From JBLRWS01 sp047921075 (GTDB taxonomy: Bacteria > Bacteroidota > Rhodothermia > Balneolales > Balneolaceae): 43,148 bases of DNA. Positions 7,293 through 14,613 of this stretch are shown one piece after another. A program made the translations under genes and the position numbers. The DNA is taken from positions 1-43,148 of the forward strand of contig JBLRWS010000018.1 of NCBI GenBank assembly GCA_047921075.1, read 5' to 3'. Position 1 is the first letter of the stretch; every line of letters begins with the position of its first letter. A model generated the notes under the pieces. That model saw nothing but the letters and a program-made list of their open reading frames with translations, ran no database searches and was not told the origin of the DNA.

Positions 7293-8816
7293 ATGATGGA
7301 TAGAAAGAAAACTGACAAAACTGACTTTTTAATAGTCGGTTCGGGATTTGCCGGATCGATACTGGCAATGTGCCTGATCAAGATTGGTTACAACGTATGT
7401 CTGGTAGAGAAAAAGAGGCATCCCCGTTTTGCCATTGGAGAGTCTTCTACACCAATTGCAGATATGATACTCAGAGATCTGGCTAAAGAATATAATCTTC
7501 CTTTTCTGAATAAGATTTCCAGGTATGGGGATTGGCAGCGTAACTATCCGGAAGTTGTTTGTGGTTTGAAACGCGGATTCAGTTACTATCAGCACACAAA
7601 AGGAACGCCTTTCAAAAAGGATAAGGAACATACAAAAGATCTTCTTGTTGCAGCGAGTGTGGATGATAAAAACTCGGATACAAACTGGCTTCGAAGTGAT
7701 GTAGATCACTTTCTGGTAAAAAAAGCAGTTGAGACCGGTGTAATCAGCTATGAAAGGACAGAGGTAACCGGACTTACCCGAATGCCTGAAAAGAATCGTT
7801 GGAAAGTTGTCTTAAAAGATTCAGAAGACATAATAAGAATTGAGGCTGAATGGATCATAGACGCAACCGGGTCACCTGAATTTTCGAACCGGTTTCTTGG
7901 CACATCTGTTACAGATGATCCATTTTACACCAATTCTTCAGCTATTTTTACCCATATGCATGATGTTTCGCATTGGAGTGATCAGTTGCATAAGATCGGC
8001 CATCATACTGAAGATTATCCATACAATCCGGATCACTCTGCACTTCATCATTTGATCGATGAGGGATGGATCTGGATGCTACGCTTCAAAAATGATCTGC
8101 TCAGTTGTGGATTCATGCTGGATGGTGATATGGCCGAGAAAGGGAATCACCAGGCTCCTGATGAAGTATGGTGGAATACCATCAATTCTTATCCATCGTT
8201 AAGAGAGATTTTTAAAAAGTGGGAAATTGCGAAACTACCGGGCCGGTTTATTCAAACAGAAAGATTGCAAAGGCTTCTGACCAATAATCATGGTGACGGC
8301 TGGATTGCCCTGAATCACACAACAGGTTTTGTGGACCCAATGCACAGTACCGGCATCGCACATTCACTGAAAGGTATTGAGGATCTGTTATCCATTTTCA
8401 ACAGTAAACAGAGGAATCTTTCTGAAGTAAACAAACGACTGGACAAAATGTATGAGATTACCCGGAAAGAGATATCACTGATCGATAAAATGGTATCTAT
8501 GGCATATACCAGCAGGTTTGATTTCGAACTTTTTCATGCTGCAGTGATGCTCTATTTTGTGGCAACGGTTCAATATGAACAGAAAAGGTTAAGAGAGGAA
8601 AAACCCGAAGCCTTTTTATGTGCAACGGATGCTGTGATTGATGAGCTTGTGACGATTACTCACCGGGAACTAAACTCCATGAAAGGAAATTTTGATAAAA
8701 AAAGTCGCCACAGTTTCATCCAAAAACTGAAAAAAAGAGTTGATCCGCTAAACCGTGTAGGATTGATGGATAACGCAAAGAATCATATGTACAGGCACAC
8801 AGCGGTTACCCTGTAA
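7293..8816 (+). CDS. FAD-dependent halogenase-like oxidoreductase
   Basis: This protein of about 507 residues opens with a Rossmann FAD site (D-F-L-I-V-G-S-G-F-A-G, glycines 16, 18, 21). It then has G-E-S-S-T-P (49-54), the second signature of flavin-dependent halogenases. A lysine at 93 (G-L-K-R-G-F-S) may correspond to the halogenase catalytic lysine. F-V-D-P-M-H-S-T-G-I matches the D-P-x-x-S-x-G-I FAD segment. The W-x-W-x-I-P halogenase motif is altered: residues 258-265 read G-W-I-W-M-L-R-F, with Leu-Arg in place of Ile-Pro. It may therefore be a halogenase variant or a monooxygenase/dehydrogenase. The frame is open upstream to an ATG at 7266 inside the radical SAM gene; 7293 (or 7296) is preferred because it directly follows that stop. 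Such enzymes need a separate flavin reductase, and none is nearby. Confidence 0.82.
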   Translation: MMDRKKTDKTDFLIVGSGFAGSILAMCLIKIGYNVCLVEKKRHPRFAIGESSTPIADMILRDLAKEYNLPFLNKISRYGDWQRNYPEVVCGLKRGFSYYQHTKGTPFKKDKEHTKDLLVAASVDDKNSDTNWLRSDVDHFLVKKAVETGVISYERTEVTGLTRMPEKNRWKVVLKDSEDIIRIEAEWIIDATGSPEFSNRFLGTSVTDDPFYTNSSAIFTHMHDVSHWSDQLHKIGHHTEDYPYNPDHSALHHLIDEGWIWMLRFKNDLLSCGFMLDGDMAEKGNHQAPDEVWWNTINSYPSLREIFKKWEIAKLPGRFIQTERLQRLLTNNHGDGWIALNHTTGFVDPMHSTGIAHSLKGIEDLLSIFNSKQRNLSEVNKRLDKMYEITRKEISLIDKMVSMAYTSRFDFELFHAAVMLYFVATVQYEQKRLREEKPEAFLCATDAVIDELVTITHRELNSMKGNFDKKSRHSFIQKLKKRVDPLNRVGLMDNAKNHMYRHTAVTL

Positions 8817-8857
8817 TCAACTTTAACAGATCTACGGATAGTGTGGGCATACTCCCT

Positions 8858-8869
8858 TTGTGAGGTTTC
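8858..8869 (+). repeat. right copy of imperfect 12-bp direct repeat bracketing the AT-rich block
   Basis: TTGTGAGGTTTC is the partner of the copy at 3824-3835. It sits in the 77-bp gap after the halogenase-like gene, where base composition switches back to GC-rich. Confidence 0.3.
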
Positions 8870-8893
8870 CATCTCTCCCTTTAAACAGATTCC

Positions 8894-9913
8894 ATGACTG
8901 CTCTTCAACCGCTCGCTTCACGTCTATCGGTGCTGCTGCTGATTCTTTTCAGTACGGCTTTTTTCCCGAATGTGCTTTTTTCGCAGTCGCCGCTTTCCGA
9001 TAAAGTCATCGTGCTCGATCCCGGACACGGCGGAACCGCGCAGAGCGACACCTTTCGGGTGGGCCCCACCGGCGAGAGAGAAGAGTGGATCAACCTGCGC
9101 GTGGCTCTGCTGCTCGACTCTCTTCTTACCGAAGAAGGTGCCATTGTACACCTGACCCGCACCGATGATGTGCACGTTGAGCTGCGCGACCGGGCCGAAC
9201 TGGCCGTTTCCCTCGGCGCGGATTTATTTCTCTCCATCCATCACAACGCCATTGGTGATCCCTCTGTCAACTTTCCCATGGTCTATTTTCACGGTACTGT
9301 GTCCGAAAATCCCGCCGGTGTTCAGCTTGCCCGTCACCTCGGCCAGGCTCTTCGCGCAGCGCTGTTTGATGGCGACGCCCCACTGGTGATCGCTTCCGAT
9401 CATACCATTTTCCCAACAGCCGGAACCGCCGTATTGCGGCACTCGTACGGCATTCCCGGGGTGATTACCGAAGCCTCCTTCTTTACCCACCCTAATGAAG
9501 AGCAGTCGCTTCAAAACCTGGCCTATAACCTTCGGGAAGCAGAAGCACTGCTTCGGGGACTTCGGGCGTTTTTCAGTGAAGAGCAGCCACTCATTCACGA
9601 CAAAGGAACCCGGGTGCAGCTCTCGCCCTTTCGAGGTGTGCAGGCGGGGGAGCGAATGAGCGCGGCTGTTTTGAACTGGAAAGCGGAGTTCCGACGGGGA
9701 GAAACACTGGCGGAAGCGGATGACCCTGAATTTCTCCTGCAGGCCCTCGGCGCGTTAACCCGCTCGGTTCGGCTTTTTCCCGACTCACCCGTGGCGCGGG
9801 AAGCTCATTTACTGCGCGCCCGCCTGCTGGAGCAACGTGGCGAGACAGAACAGGCCAACGAGGCTGCCCTGCGAGCAAGCGAGCACTATCTGCCGGTCTT
9901 GCCACACAACTGA
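8894..9913 (+). CDS. N-acetylmuramoyl-L-alanine amidase (Amidase_3)
   Basis: This 339-residue exported protein has a hydrophobic signal (LSVLLLILFSTAFF) ending near residue 30. The Amidase_3 zinc site is complete: D-P-G-H-G-G with H45, a Glu at 63 or 64 (E-E-W-I-N-L), S-I-H-H-N-A with H116, and the catalytic Glu193 in I-T-E-A-S-F. It should cut the amide bond between MurNAc and L-Ala in periplasmic peptidoglycan, in cell separation or remodelling. Residues about 235-339 lie beyond the catalytic domain and are helical, with alternating R/E/A-rich TPR-like character. The stop TGA abuts the stop of the convergent downstream gene with no spacer. Confidence 0.9.
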   Translation: MTALQPLASRLSVLLLILFSTAFFPNVLFSQSPLSDKVIVLDPGHGGTAQSDTFRVGPTGEREEWINLRVALLLDSLLTEEGAIVHLTRTDDVHVELRDRAELAVSLGADLFLSIHHNAIGDPSVNFPMVYFHGTVSENPAGVQLARHLGQALRAALFDGDAPLVIASDHTIFPTAGTAVLRHSYGIPGVITEASFFTHPNEEQSLQNLAYNLREAEALLRGLRAFFSEEQPLIHDKGTRVQLSPFRGVQAGERMSAAVLNWKAEFRRGETLAEADDPEFLLQALGALTRSVRLFPDSPVAREAHLLRARLLEQRGETEQANEAALRASEHYLPVLPHN

Positions 9914-10399
9914 TTACTCCTCTTGTTGCGGAATGCGGGTAGCCTGCCACGCCACCGCGCGCCACTCCCCATCCCGCTTTAAAAATGTGCCGGTGTTGTA
10001 AAACTCCATCCGGCCACCGGTGCGCTCTGCGGCTACCAGTTTAAACGCCACGATAGCCGTACTTCCATAGAGCTTAATATCCAGCTCCTCTGCGTGGTAA
10101 GCGGGTCCGGCAGGCTCCCCTTCTTCCCGTTCCGCATCAACGCCCTCCATTCCGGCCAGTATCTGCTCTTTGGTGGTTCGCGTTCCGGCCGATCCGGTGT
10201 AGATCAGATCATCGGCCCAGAACCGGCGGTGTATATCGGCGTCGTTCGTAGAGGCTCCATCCAGAAAATCATCCAGAAGTTCCCGCAGCTCCTGTTTTTC
10301 CTGCGTGTCCTGTTCGGGGGTGAGCCCACCTGTTTCGGAGCAAGAGATGCCAGCAATAGCCAGAGCAATGAGTACAATCAAAAAACGCAACGGTTTCAT
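9914..10399 (-). CDS. NTF2-like (DUF4440/SnoaL-type) lipoprotein
   Basis: This 161-residue protein has a lipoprotein signal, M-K-P-L-R-F followed by L-I-A-L-A-I-A-G-I-S-C. The mature part resembles the small cone-shaped NTF2-like fold of DUF4440 proteins: an N-terminal helix (K-Q-E-L-R-E-L-L-D-D-F), W-A-D-D-L-I-Y-T-G, and the final strand pair T-G-T-F-L-K-R-D-G-E-W-R-A-V-A-W-Q-A-T. No catalytic residues can be assigned. The frame is open to 10528, but the ATG at 10399 starts the signal peptide exactly and is preferred. The gene diverges from the MFS transporter across 134 bp and converges on the amidase. Confidence 0.8.
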   Translation of the reverse strand: MKPLRFLIVLIALAIAGISCSETGGLTPEQDTQEKQELRELLDDFLDGASTNDADIHRRFWADDLIYTGSAGTRTTKEQILAGMEGVDAEREEGEPAGPAYHAEELDIKLYGSTAIVAFKLVAAERTGGRMEFYNTGTFLKRDGEWRAVAWQATRIPQQEE

Positions 10400-10533
10400 C
10401 AGGGCGGGTGTTTGTTCACGGTTATCAGTAGTAGGAGAATACGCCGGATGGCGGTCGCAAACAACCGGATCCGCACTCTTCACATATGGTACATCCGAAT
10501 GCCCTATATTTCCCCGTTTCCAATCCATTTGCT

Positions 10534-11796
10534 ATGAACAAACCGGCTCTCGCCACTGTCTTTCTGGTTGTGATGATCGACCTTCTCGGGTTCGGCATTG
10601 TATTGCCGTTGTTGCCGTTCTATGCGCAGGAGTTTGCCGCCTCGGCCGTGATGATTGGATTGTTGTACAGCGTCTATTCCTTCATGCAGCTTATCTTTTC
10701 GCCCATTTGGGGAAGCCTGAGTGACCGCATCGGTCGTCGGCCTATCATGCTGCTGAGTACGTTTGGCGCCGTTCTCGCCTACATTGTTTTTGGCCTGGCC
10801 GAGTCGCTCGGTGTTCTCTTCTTTTCACGCATTATTGCCGGTGTAATGGGTGGCAACATCTCCACGGCGCAGGCGTACATTGCCGATGTTACGGATGATG
10901 AGAACCGGGCGCGCGGCATGGGGCTGATCGGCGCCGCTTTTGGAATTGGATTTGTGGTGGGCCCGGCTTCGGCTACACTCCTTATTCATAGCTCCTTTCA
11001 CGACTTTGTGGCCTCGATCGGCTTTGTGGAATTTGCCGACTGGATGCGCATCAACAAATTTGCCCTCCCCGGCTTTTTCGCGGCATTTCTCTCTCTCTGC
11101 AGTTTTTTGATGGTGCTTTTTAAACTGCCCGAAACGGTAGATACCAGCCGGCCGGCACCCGCAGCCATGCGCCGCCCCAGTGTGTTTACGCCTCGCTTCT
11201 GGCGGCTTCTATCCGAACAAAAAGGATCTTCTGCCCGCGGCTTTCTGCTTCCGCTTGTGATCGGGTTTTTCCTGCTCTCATTCGGCGAATCGAGCCTCTA
11301 TAGCGCCTTTCCACTGTTTGCGGAGGGCCAGCTCAATATGACCGCCGAAGAGGTGGGTATTCAGTTTTTCTATATCGGCATTATCGCAGTAGTGGTGCAG
11401 GGATTTCTCATCAAACCGCTAACCCGGCGCTTTTCAGAAGAGTCTCTCTTCCTTACCGGCAACGTGCTGATGGTAACCGGCCTCGCACTTATCCCGCTTT
11501 CGCACAACATGCTGATGCTGGCTCTTTTTCTCGGGTTGATGGCGCTGGGCAAAAGCCTGAATACACCCACCATCACCAGCCTCATCTCCAAAGAGGCGCG
11601 AGCGGATAACGTCGGCGCGGTGATGGGCGCCTCGCAGGGACTCTCCGGATTGGGGCGTATGATTGGACCCACCTGGGGCGGCGCTCTTTTCGCTATCTAC
11701 TTTGGGATACCGTTCGTGGCGACCGCCCTCATTGTAGCAGCCACGATCTGGATCGCCTTCGGGCTGATGCGTACATCAACACAAACGAACGAGTAA
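10534..11796 (+). CDS. MFS transporter, TetA/TCR-type
   Basis: This 420-residue protein has about 12 membrane helices. It begins L-A-T-V-F-L-V-V-M-I-D-L-L-G-F-G-I-V-L-P, typical of the drug:H+ antiporter TetA-like group. Motif A, G-S-L-S-D-R-I-G-R-R-P, falls between helices 2 and 3. It probably exports a small molecule by proton antiport; the substrate is unknown. The ATG at 10534 is chosen because it precedes the first helix, while the frame extends 16 codons upstream without signal features. The final 45 bases of the gene are repeated, with changes, about 1.7 kb downstream beside dksA (13446 onward). Confidence 0.88.
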   Translation: MNKPALATVFLVVMIDLLGFGIVLPLLPFYAQEFAASAVMIGLLYSVYSFMQLIFSPIWGSLSDRIGRRPIMLLSTFGAVLAYIVFGLAESLGVLFFSRIIAGVMGGNISTAQAYIADVTDDENRARGMGLIGAAFGIGFVVGPASATLLIHSSFHDFVASIGFVEFADWMRINKFALPGFFAAFLSLCSFLMVLFKLPETVDTSRPAPAAMRRPSVFTPRFWRLLSEQKGSSARGFLLPLVIGFFLLSFGESSLYSAFPLFAEGQLNMTAEEVGIQFFYIGIIAVVVQGFLIKPLTRRFSEESLFLTGNVLMVTGLALIPLSHNMLMLALFLGLMALGKSLNTPTITSLISKEARADNVGAVMGASQGLSGLGRMIGPTWGGALFAIYFGIPFVATALIVAATIWIAFGLMRTSTQTNE

Positions 11797-11906
11797 TTTT
11801 ACCGCTTCGCATCCACGGTATGGAGCGCATAGGGCATGGCGCCGAGCCGCTATTTTTCCAAGCTTCTCCTGCTTGTTCTCGATCAGCTGATAGTTCGCCT
11901 TTCTCA
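11751..11906 (+). repeat. repeat copy 1: MFS 3' end plus dksA 3' half
   Basis: This stretch matches 13446-13674 with scattered substitutions. The first 21 bases, from GATCGCCTTC onward, are identical. The copy covers the MFS tail and the 3' part of dksA and then enters the N gap, so its true right end is unknown. Relative to copy 2 it lacks 74 bases between two AGCCGCT repeats. Confidence 0.85.
11799..11906 (-). pseudogene. dksA-like fragment with internal deletion
   Basis: On the minus strand this reads as the end of the DksA/TraR-like gene found intact at 13493-13915: A-N-Y-Q-L-I-E-N-K-Q-E-K-L-G-K-I-A, then a 74-base deletion, then the C-terminal A-M-P-Y-A-L-H-T-V-D-A-K-R in another frame. 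The deletion is not a multiple of three, so the product would be frameshifted. The 5' part lies in or beyond the gap. It could be a true decayed duplicate or a misassembled strain variant. Confidence 0.75.
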
Positions 11907-12006
11907 NNNNNNNNNNNNNNNNNNNNNNNNNNNNNNNNNNNNNNNNNNNNNNNNNNNNNNNNNNNNNNNNNNNNNNNNNNNNNNNNNNNNNNNNNNNNNN
12001 NNNNNN
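11907..12006. other. assembly gap (100 N)
   Basis: There are exactly 100 N, the usual placeholder for a scaffold gap of unknown size. It hides the 5' part of the duplicated dksA fragment and the C-terminus of the serine hydrolase. The adjoining repeat probably caused the break. Confidence 0.99.
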
Positions 12007-13311
12007 CTGAAGCAATGCACGGTTGATCTGCTTTTCGAATTCGTCATAGAATTCATTGCGATGTGCCGAGGGGTACACCTGCGACATCAGCACCGCGGTG
12101 AGCTGCCGTTCCGGGTCGATCCAGAATTTGGTTTGAAACAATCCGCCCCACTGCAAGCGTCCGGGAAGGCGGCCCAGCTGCGGCTCGGTATCGGCCATGG
12201 TGCGGCCAAAGGCGTAGGTAAACGCTTCCCCGCCGGTACGCAGCTCACCGATCTGATTTTCAAAAAGCAGAGCGGCCGTCTCTTCCTCAAACAACCGCAC
12301 GCCGTTCAGCTCTCCGCGGTTAAGGAGCATCTGCAAAAACCGTTGATAATCGAGTGCACTGCTTACCAGGCCCGAACCACCCGAAAAGTACGTTACCTCC
12401 GGCAGCGCCTCCATATCCAAGCCGTTGGAACGGCCTACCGAAAGTTGGGATACGCGTTGAAGCTCACCGGGAGACGGATTCCGATACATCGCCACCAGCC
12501 GTTGCTGCTGCTCACTATTCAGGTTAAACCCGGTATCGCGCATCTCAAGGGGAGTAAAAATTTCCTCTTCAAAAAACTGCTCAAGTGTGCGGCCCGACAC
12601 CACTTCTATCACTCGGCCAAGTACATCGGTGCTTAGTCCGTAGGTCCACCGCTGGCCGGGGTGGTGACGTAGCGGCAGCCCGCCCAGCGCAGCCATGGTT
12701 TGTTCGAGCGTGCGCCCGTCAAACACCGTACCGTCCGGCACACCCGCTTCGCGGTACAAGCGTCCCATCTGCTCATCCACAAACCCATACGCAACACCCG
12801 ATGTGTGAGTGAGCAAGTGGTGGATGGTGACCGCTTCCCGTGCCGGTTCGGTTTCCCACGTCTGTTGCTCCTCGTCATAGCCCGTTATTATCCGGGCGTT
12901 TTCAAATTCGGGAATGTAGCGGTACACAGGGTCGTCAACCGACAGCTCGCCCCGCTCGGCCAGCATCAGTACCGCCACGGAGGTAATCGGTTTGGTCATG
13001 GATGCAATACGAAACAGATGATCGCTTTGCATCGGCTGGTTGCGCTCCAGATCGGCATGGCCGTTGGTATAGCTGTAGGCGATACGCCCATCCTTCATCA
13101 CCAGAGCCACAGCACCGGGTATTTTATCATCCTGAATCATCTGATCCAAAAATGCTGTAACGCGTGCGAGGGAGTCGGCCGAGACGCCAACCGCTGCCGG
13201 GTCGGTATCGGTAAAGGAGACGGACTGATAGACATCGGTTTCGGAGGATGTGCACCCTGCAAAAATAGATGCCATCATCAGTATCGACAGCAGAGAAGAC
13301 CTGTTTATCAT
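12007..13311 (-). CDS. serine hydrolase lipoprotein, beta-lactamase class C-like (C-terminus in gap)
   Basis: The 435 visible codons start at an ATG at 13311. A lipoprotein signal ends S-I-F-A-G-C. The beta-lactamase/EstB-type fold is clear: the S-x-x-K nucleophile in I-A-S-M-T-K-P, then L-L-T-H-T-S-G, and the tyrosine motif in W-T-Y-G-L-S-T-D. The C-terminal L-Q-W-G-G-L-F-Q-T-K-F segment fills the third motif position (G-G). The visible sequence runs up to the gap at I-N-R-A-L-L-Q, probably within a few residues of the natural end. A continuous frame appears to run on through the N into the dksA fragment, but that is only an artefact of the placeholder. It probably acts on esters or peptides at the cell envelope. 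It sits between two copies of the MFS-tail/dksA repeat. Confidence 0.87.
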
Positions 13312-13445
13312 GAATCGTTGCATCAAAAAGCTATTTGGCTGGTTCAACTTGAGTGCTTAATCTACACTCTTTCTGTCTTCCAGGCATCAAAAAAACATAA
13401 ATGATTCAATTGAGGAGGCTTTGAAAAACCAGGATTTTTGGTCAA

Positions 13446-13674
13446 GATCGCCTTCGGGCTGATGCGGACATCATCGGATGCGAACGAGAATTTTACCGCT
13501 TCGCATCCACGGTATGGAGCGCATAGGGAATGGCATCGAGCCGCTCTTTTGATATCTGGCTGCCTGTTACCGTGCAGATACCGTACGTGCCGAGTTCGAT
13601 ACGATCCAGCGCAGCCGCTATTTTTTCGAGCTTCTGCTGCTTGTTTTCGATCAGCTGATAGTTCGTCTTTTTCA
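13446..13674 (+). repeat. repeat copy 2: MFS 3' end plus dksA 3' half
   Basis: This is the counterpart of 11751-11906. Its first 45 bases are a diverged copy of the end of the MFS gene, with a one-base loss that removes the MFS stop. The remainder is the 3' half of the intact dksA-like gene. The homology may continue left-to-right beyond 13674, but the other copy is cut off by the gap there. Confidence 0.85.
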
Positions 13675-13915
13675 GCTGGGTATCGGACGCTACATCACCC
13701 TGATGGTGTGCCGTTCCGGAGCGGTTATCATCCGCTTTTTGATTGATCGACTCAATCCCCTCGCGAAGCGTTTTAATCTCTTCCTGTTCCTCTTCCTGAA
13801 GAGCCAGAAGCTGTTTTTTAAAGCCGGCAAGCTCCTCGTCGGTCAGATGGGTAGACATCTTCGATGTGGTTTGATCAGCCATGGGTACCGTTGGTTTGTT
13901 CACTGTTTCACTCAT
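13493..13915 (-). CDS. DksA/TraR family protein without zinc cysteines
   Basis: This protein of about 140 residues has a coiled-coil N-terminal half (L-L-A-L-Q-E-E-E-Q-E-E-I-K-T-L and an Asn/Lys/Gln-rich helix) and the DksA-type C-terminus G-T-Y-G-I-C-x-V-T-G-x-x-I-x-x-E-R-L-x-A-I-P. Only one cysteine of the usual C4 zinc finger remains; the others are Thr or absent. As far as I recall this is normal for Bacteroidota members. The family binds RNA polymerase through the secondary channel and modulates initiation, often with ppGpp. The ATG at 13915 is preferred over the TTG at 13930; later ATGs are possible. The stop is 41 bp past the start of the DUF1456 gap, and the gene follows DUF1456 on the same strand. 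Confidence 0.82.
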   Translation of the reverse strand: MSETVNKPTVPMADQTTSKMSTHLTDEELAGFKKQLLALQEEEQEEIKTLREGIESINQKADDNRSGTAHHQGDVASDTQLKKTNYQLIENKQQKLEKIAAALDRIELGTYGICTVTGSQISKERLDAIPYALHTVDAKR

Positions 13916-13956
13916 CACAACAGAAATCAAACCGGTATTGTTCGGGCGATGGGCGC

Positions 13957-14442
13957 TTACCCGCGCAGCTTTTCAGTAGCCGCTTTCAAAAAGTAGCGCA
14001 ACACCTGATCGCCGGCGGGCCGGTAATTACGATGCATTCGATCCCGAAAAAAAGCACGGAATTCGGACGCGGAGAGCGTCACCCCTCCCTGCTGAATCAT
14101 CTCCAACATCTCTTTCTCTTTCAGTTCCAGTGCCACCCGTAGCTTTTTCAGCACGGTGTTGTTGGTTACGGGCGTTTCAATCGGCTGCGGGGGATGATCA
14201 TCACTTTTTCCGCGCCTGTAAATGATAAGTCCGTCCAAAAAATGGGCGGTCAGGTCATCGGGCGTATCCTCCTCAGCGGTGGACCCGTCAATGCGGGTAA
14301 CCGTCGGTTTTGGGCGCTTGAAGATCGCCTCCACATCTCCCCGCTTCGGGGTATAGCCGCCCAGTGTAAGAATTTCTGCTACCCCGCCATCCGGGAGGTC
14401 CAGCATGTATCGGATGGATGAAATGATATCGTCGTTTCGCAC
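13957..14442 (-). CDS. DUF1456 family protein (YehS-like)
   Basis: This protein of about 161 residues has two DUF1456 repeats. The first has R-N-D-D-I-I-S-S-I-R-Y-M-L-D-L and L-T-L-G-G-Y; the second has T-N-N-T-V-L-K-K-L-R-V-A-L-E-L-K-E-K-E-M-L-E-M, then F-F-R-D-R-M-H-R-N-Y-R-P-A-G-D-Q-V-L-R-Y-F-L-K. The role of the family is unknown. The frame is open to an ATG at 14553, but the family begins right at the N-x-D-I-L motif. The GTG at 14442 (V-R-N-D-D-I-I) is therefore the likelier start, and the 37 upstream residues have no family resemblance. It is followed by dksA 41 bp downstream on the same strand. Confidence 0.82.
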   Translation of the reverse strand: MRNDDIISSIRYMLDLPDGGVAEILTLGGYTPKRGDVEAIFKRPKPTVTRIDGSTAEEDTPDDLTAHFLDGLIIYRRGKSDDHPPQPIETPVTNNTVLKKLRVALELKEKEMLEMIQQGGVTLSASEFRAFFRDRMHRNYRPAGDQVLRYFLKAATEKLRG

Positions 14443-14555
14443 CGTGTTTTGTACGTTTATGAAAATTGGAATTTGGGTGTAAGGTACACGAAATCGGCCA
14501 TGAAACGAATCGATTTCCTGCAGAGCCGGTTCCTTCAAAGAGTTCATCTCCAAAA

Positions 14556-14584
14556 AAAAGGCAGCCCCGGTGAGGCTGCCTTTT
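14556..14584 (-). terminator. Rho-independent terminator after katG
   Basis: On the plus strand AAAAGGCAGCC and GGCTGCCTTTT form an 11-bp perfect stem around a 7-base loop. Read on the minus strand, the stem is followed by a T8 run and lies 30 bases past the katG stop codon. The A/T flanks on both sides would let it work in either direction. Confidence 0.9.
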
Positions 14585-14613
14585 CAGAAGAACAGTGGTG
14601 ATCGGTTTCCCGG

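Noticed and set aside
11776..13347. One continuous minus-strand frame joining the serine hydrolase and the dksA fragment
   Set aside because: It only stays open because N translate as X; the two sides belong to different families and the gap length is arbitrary.
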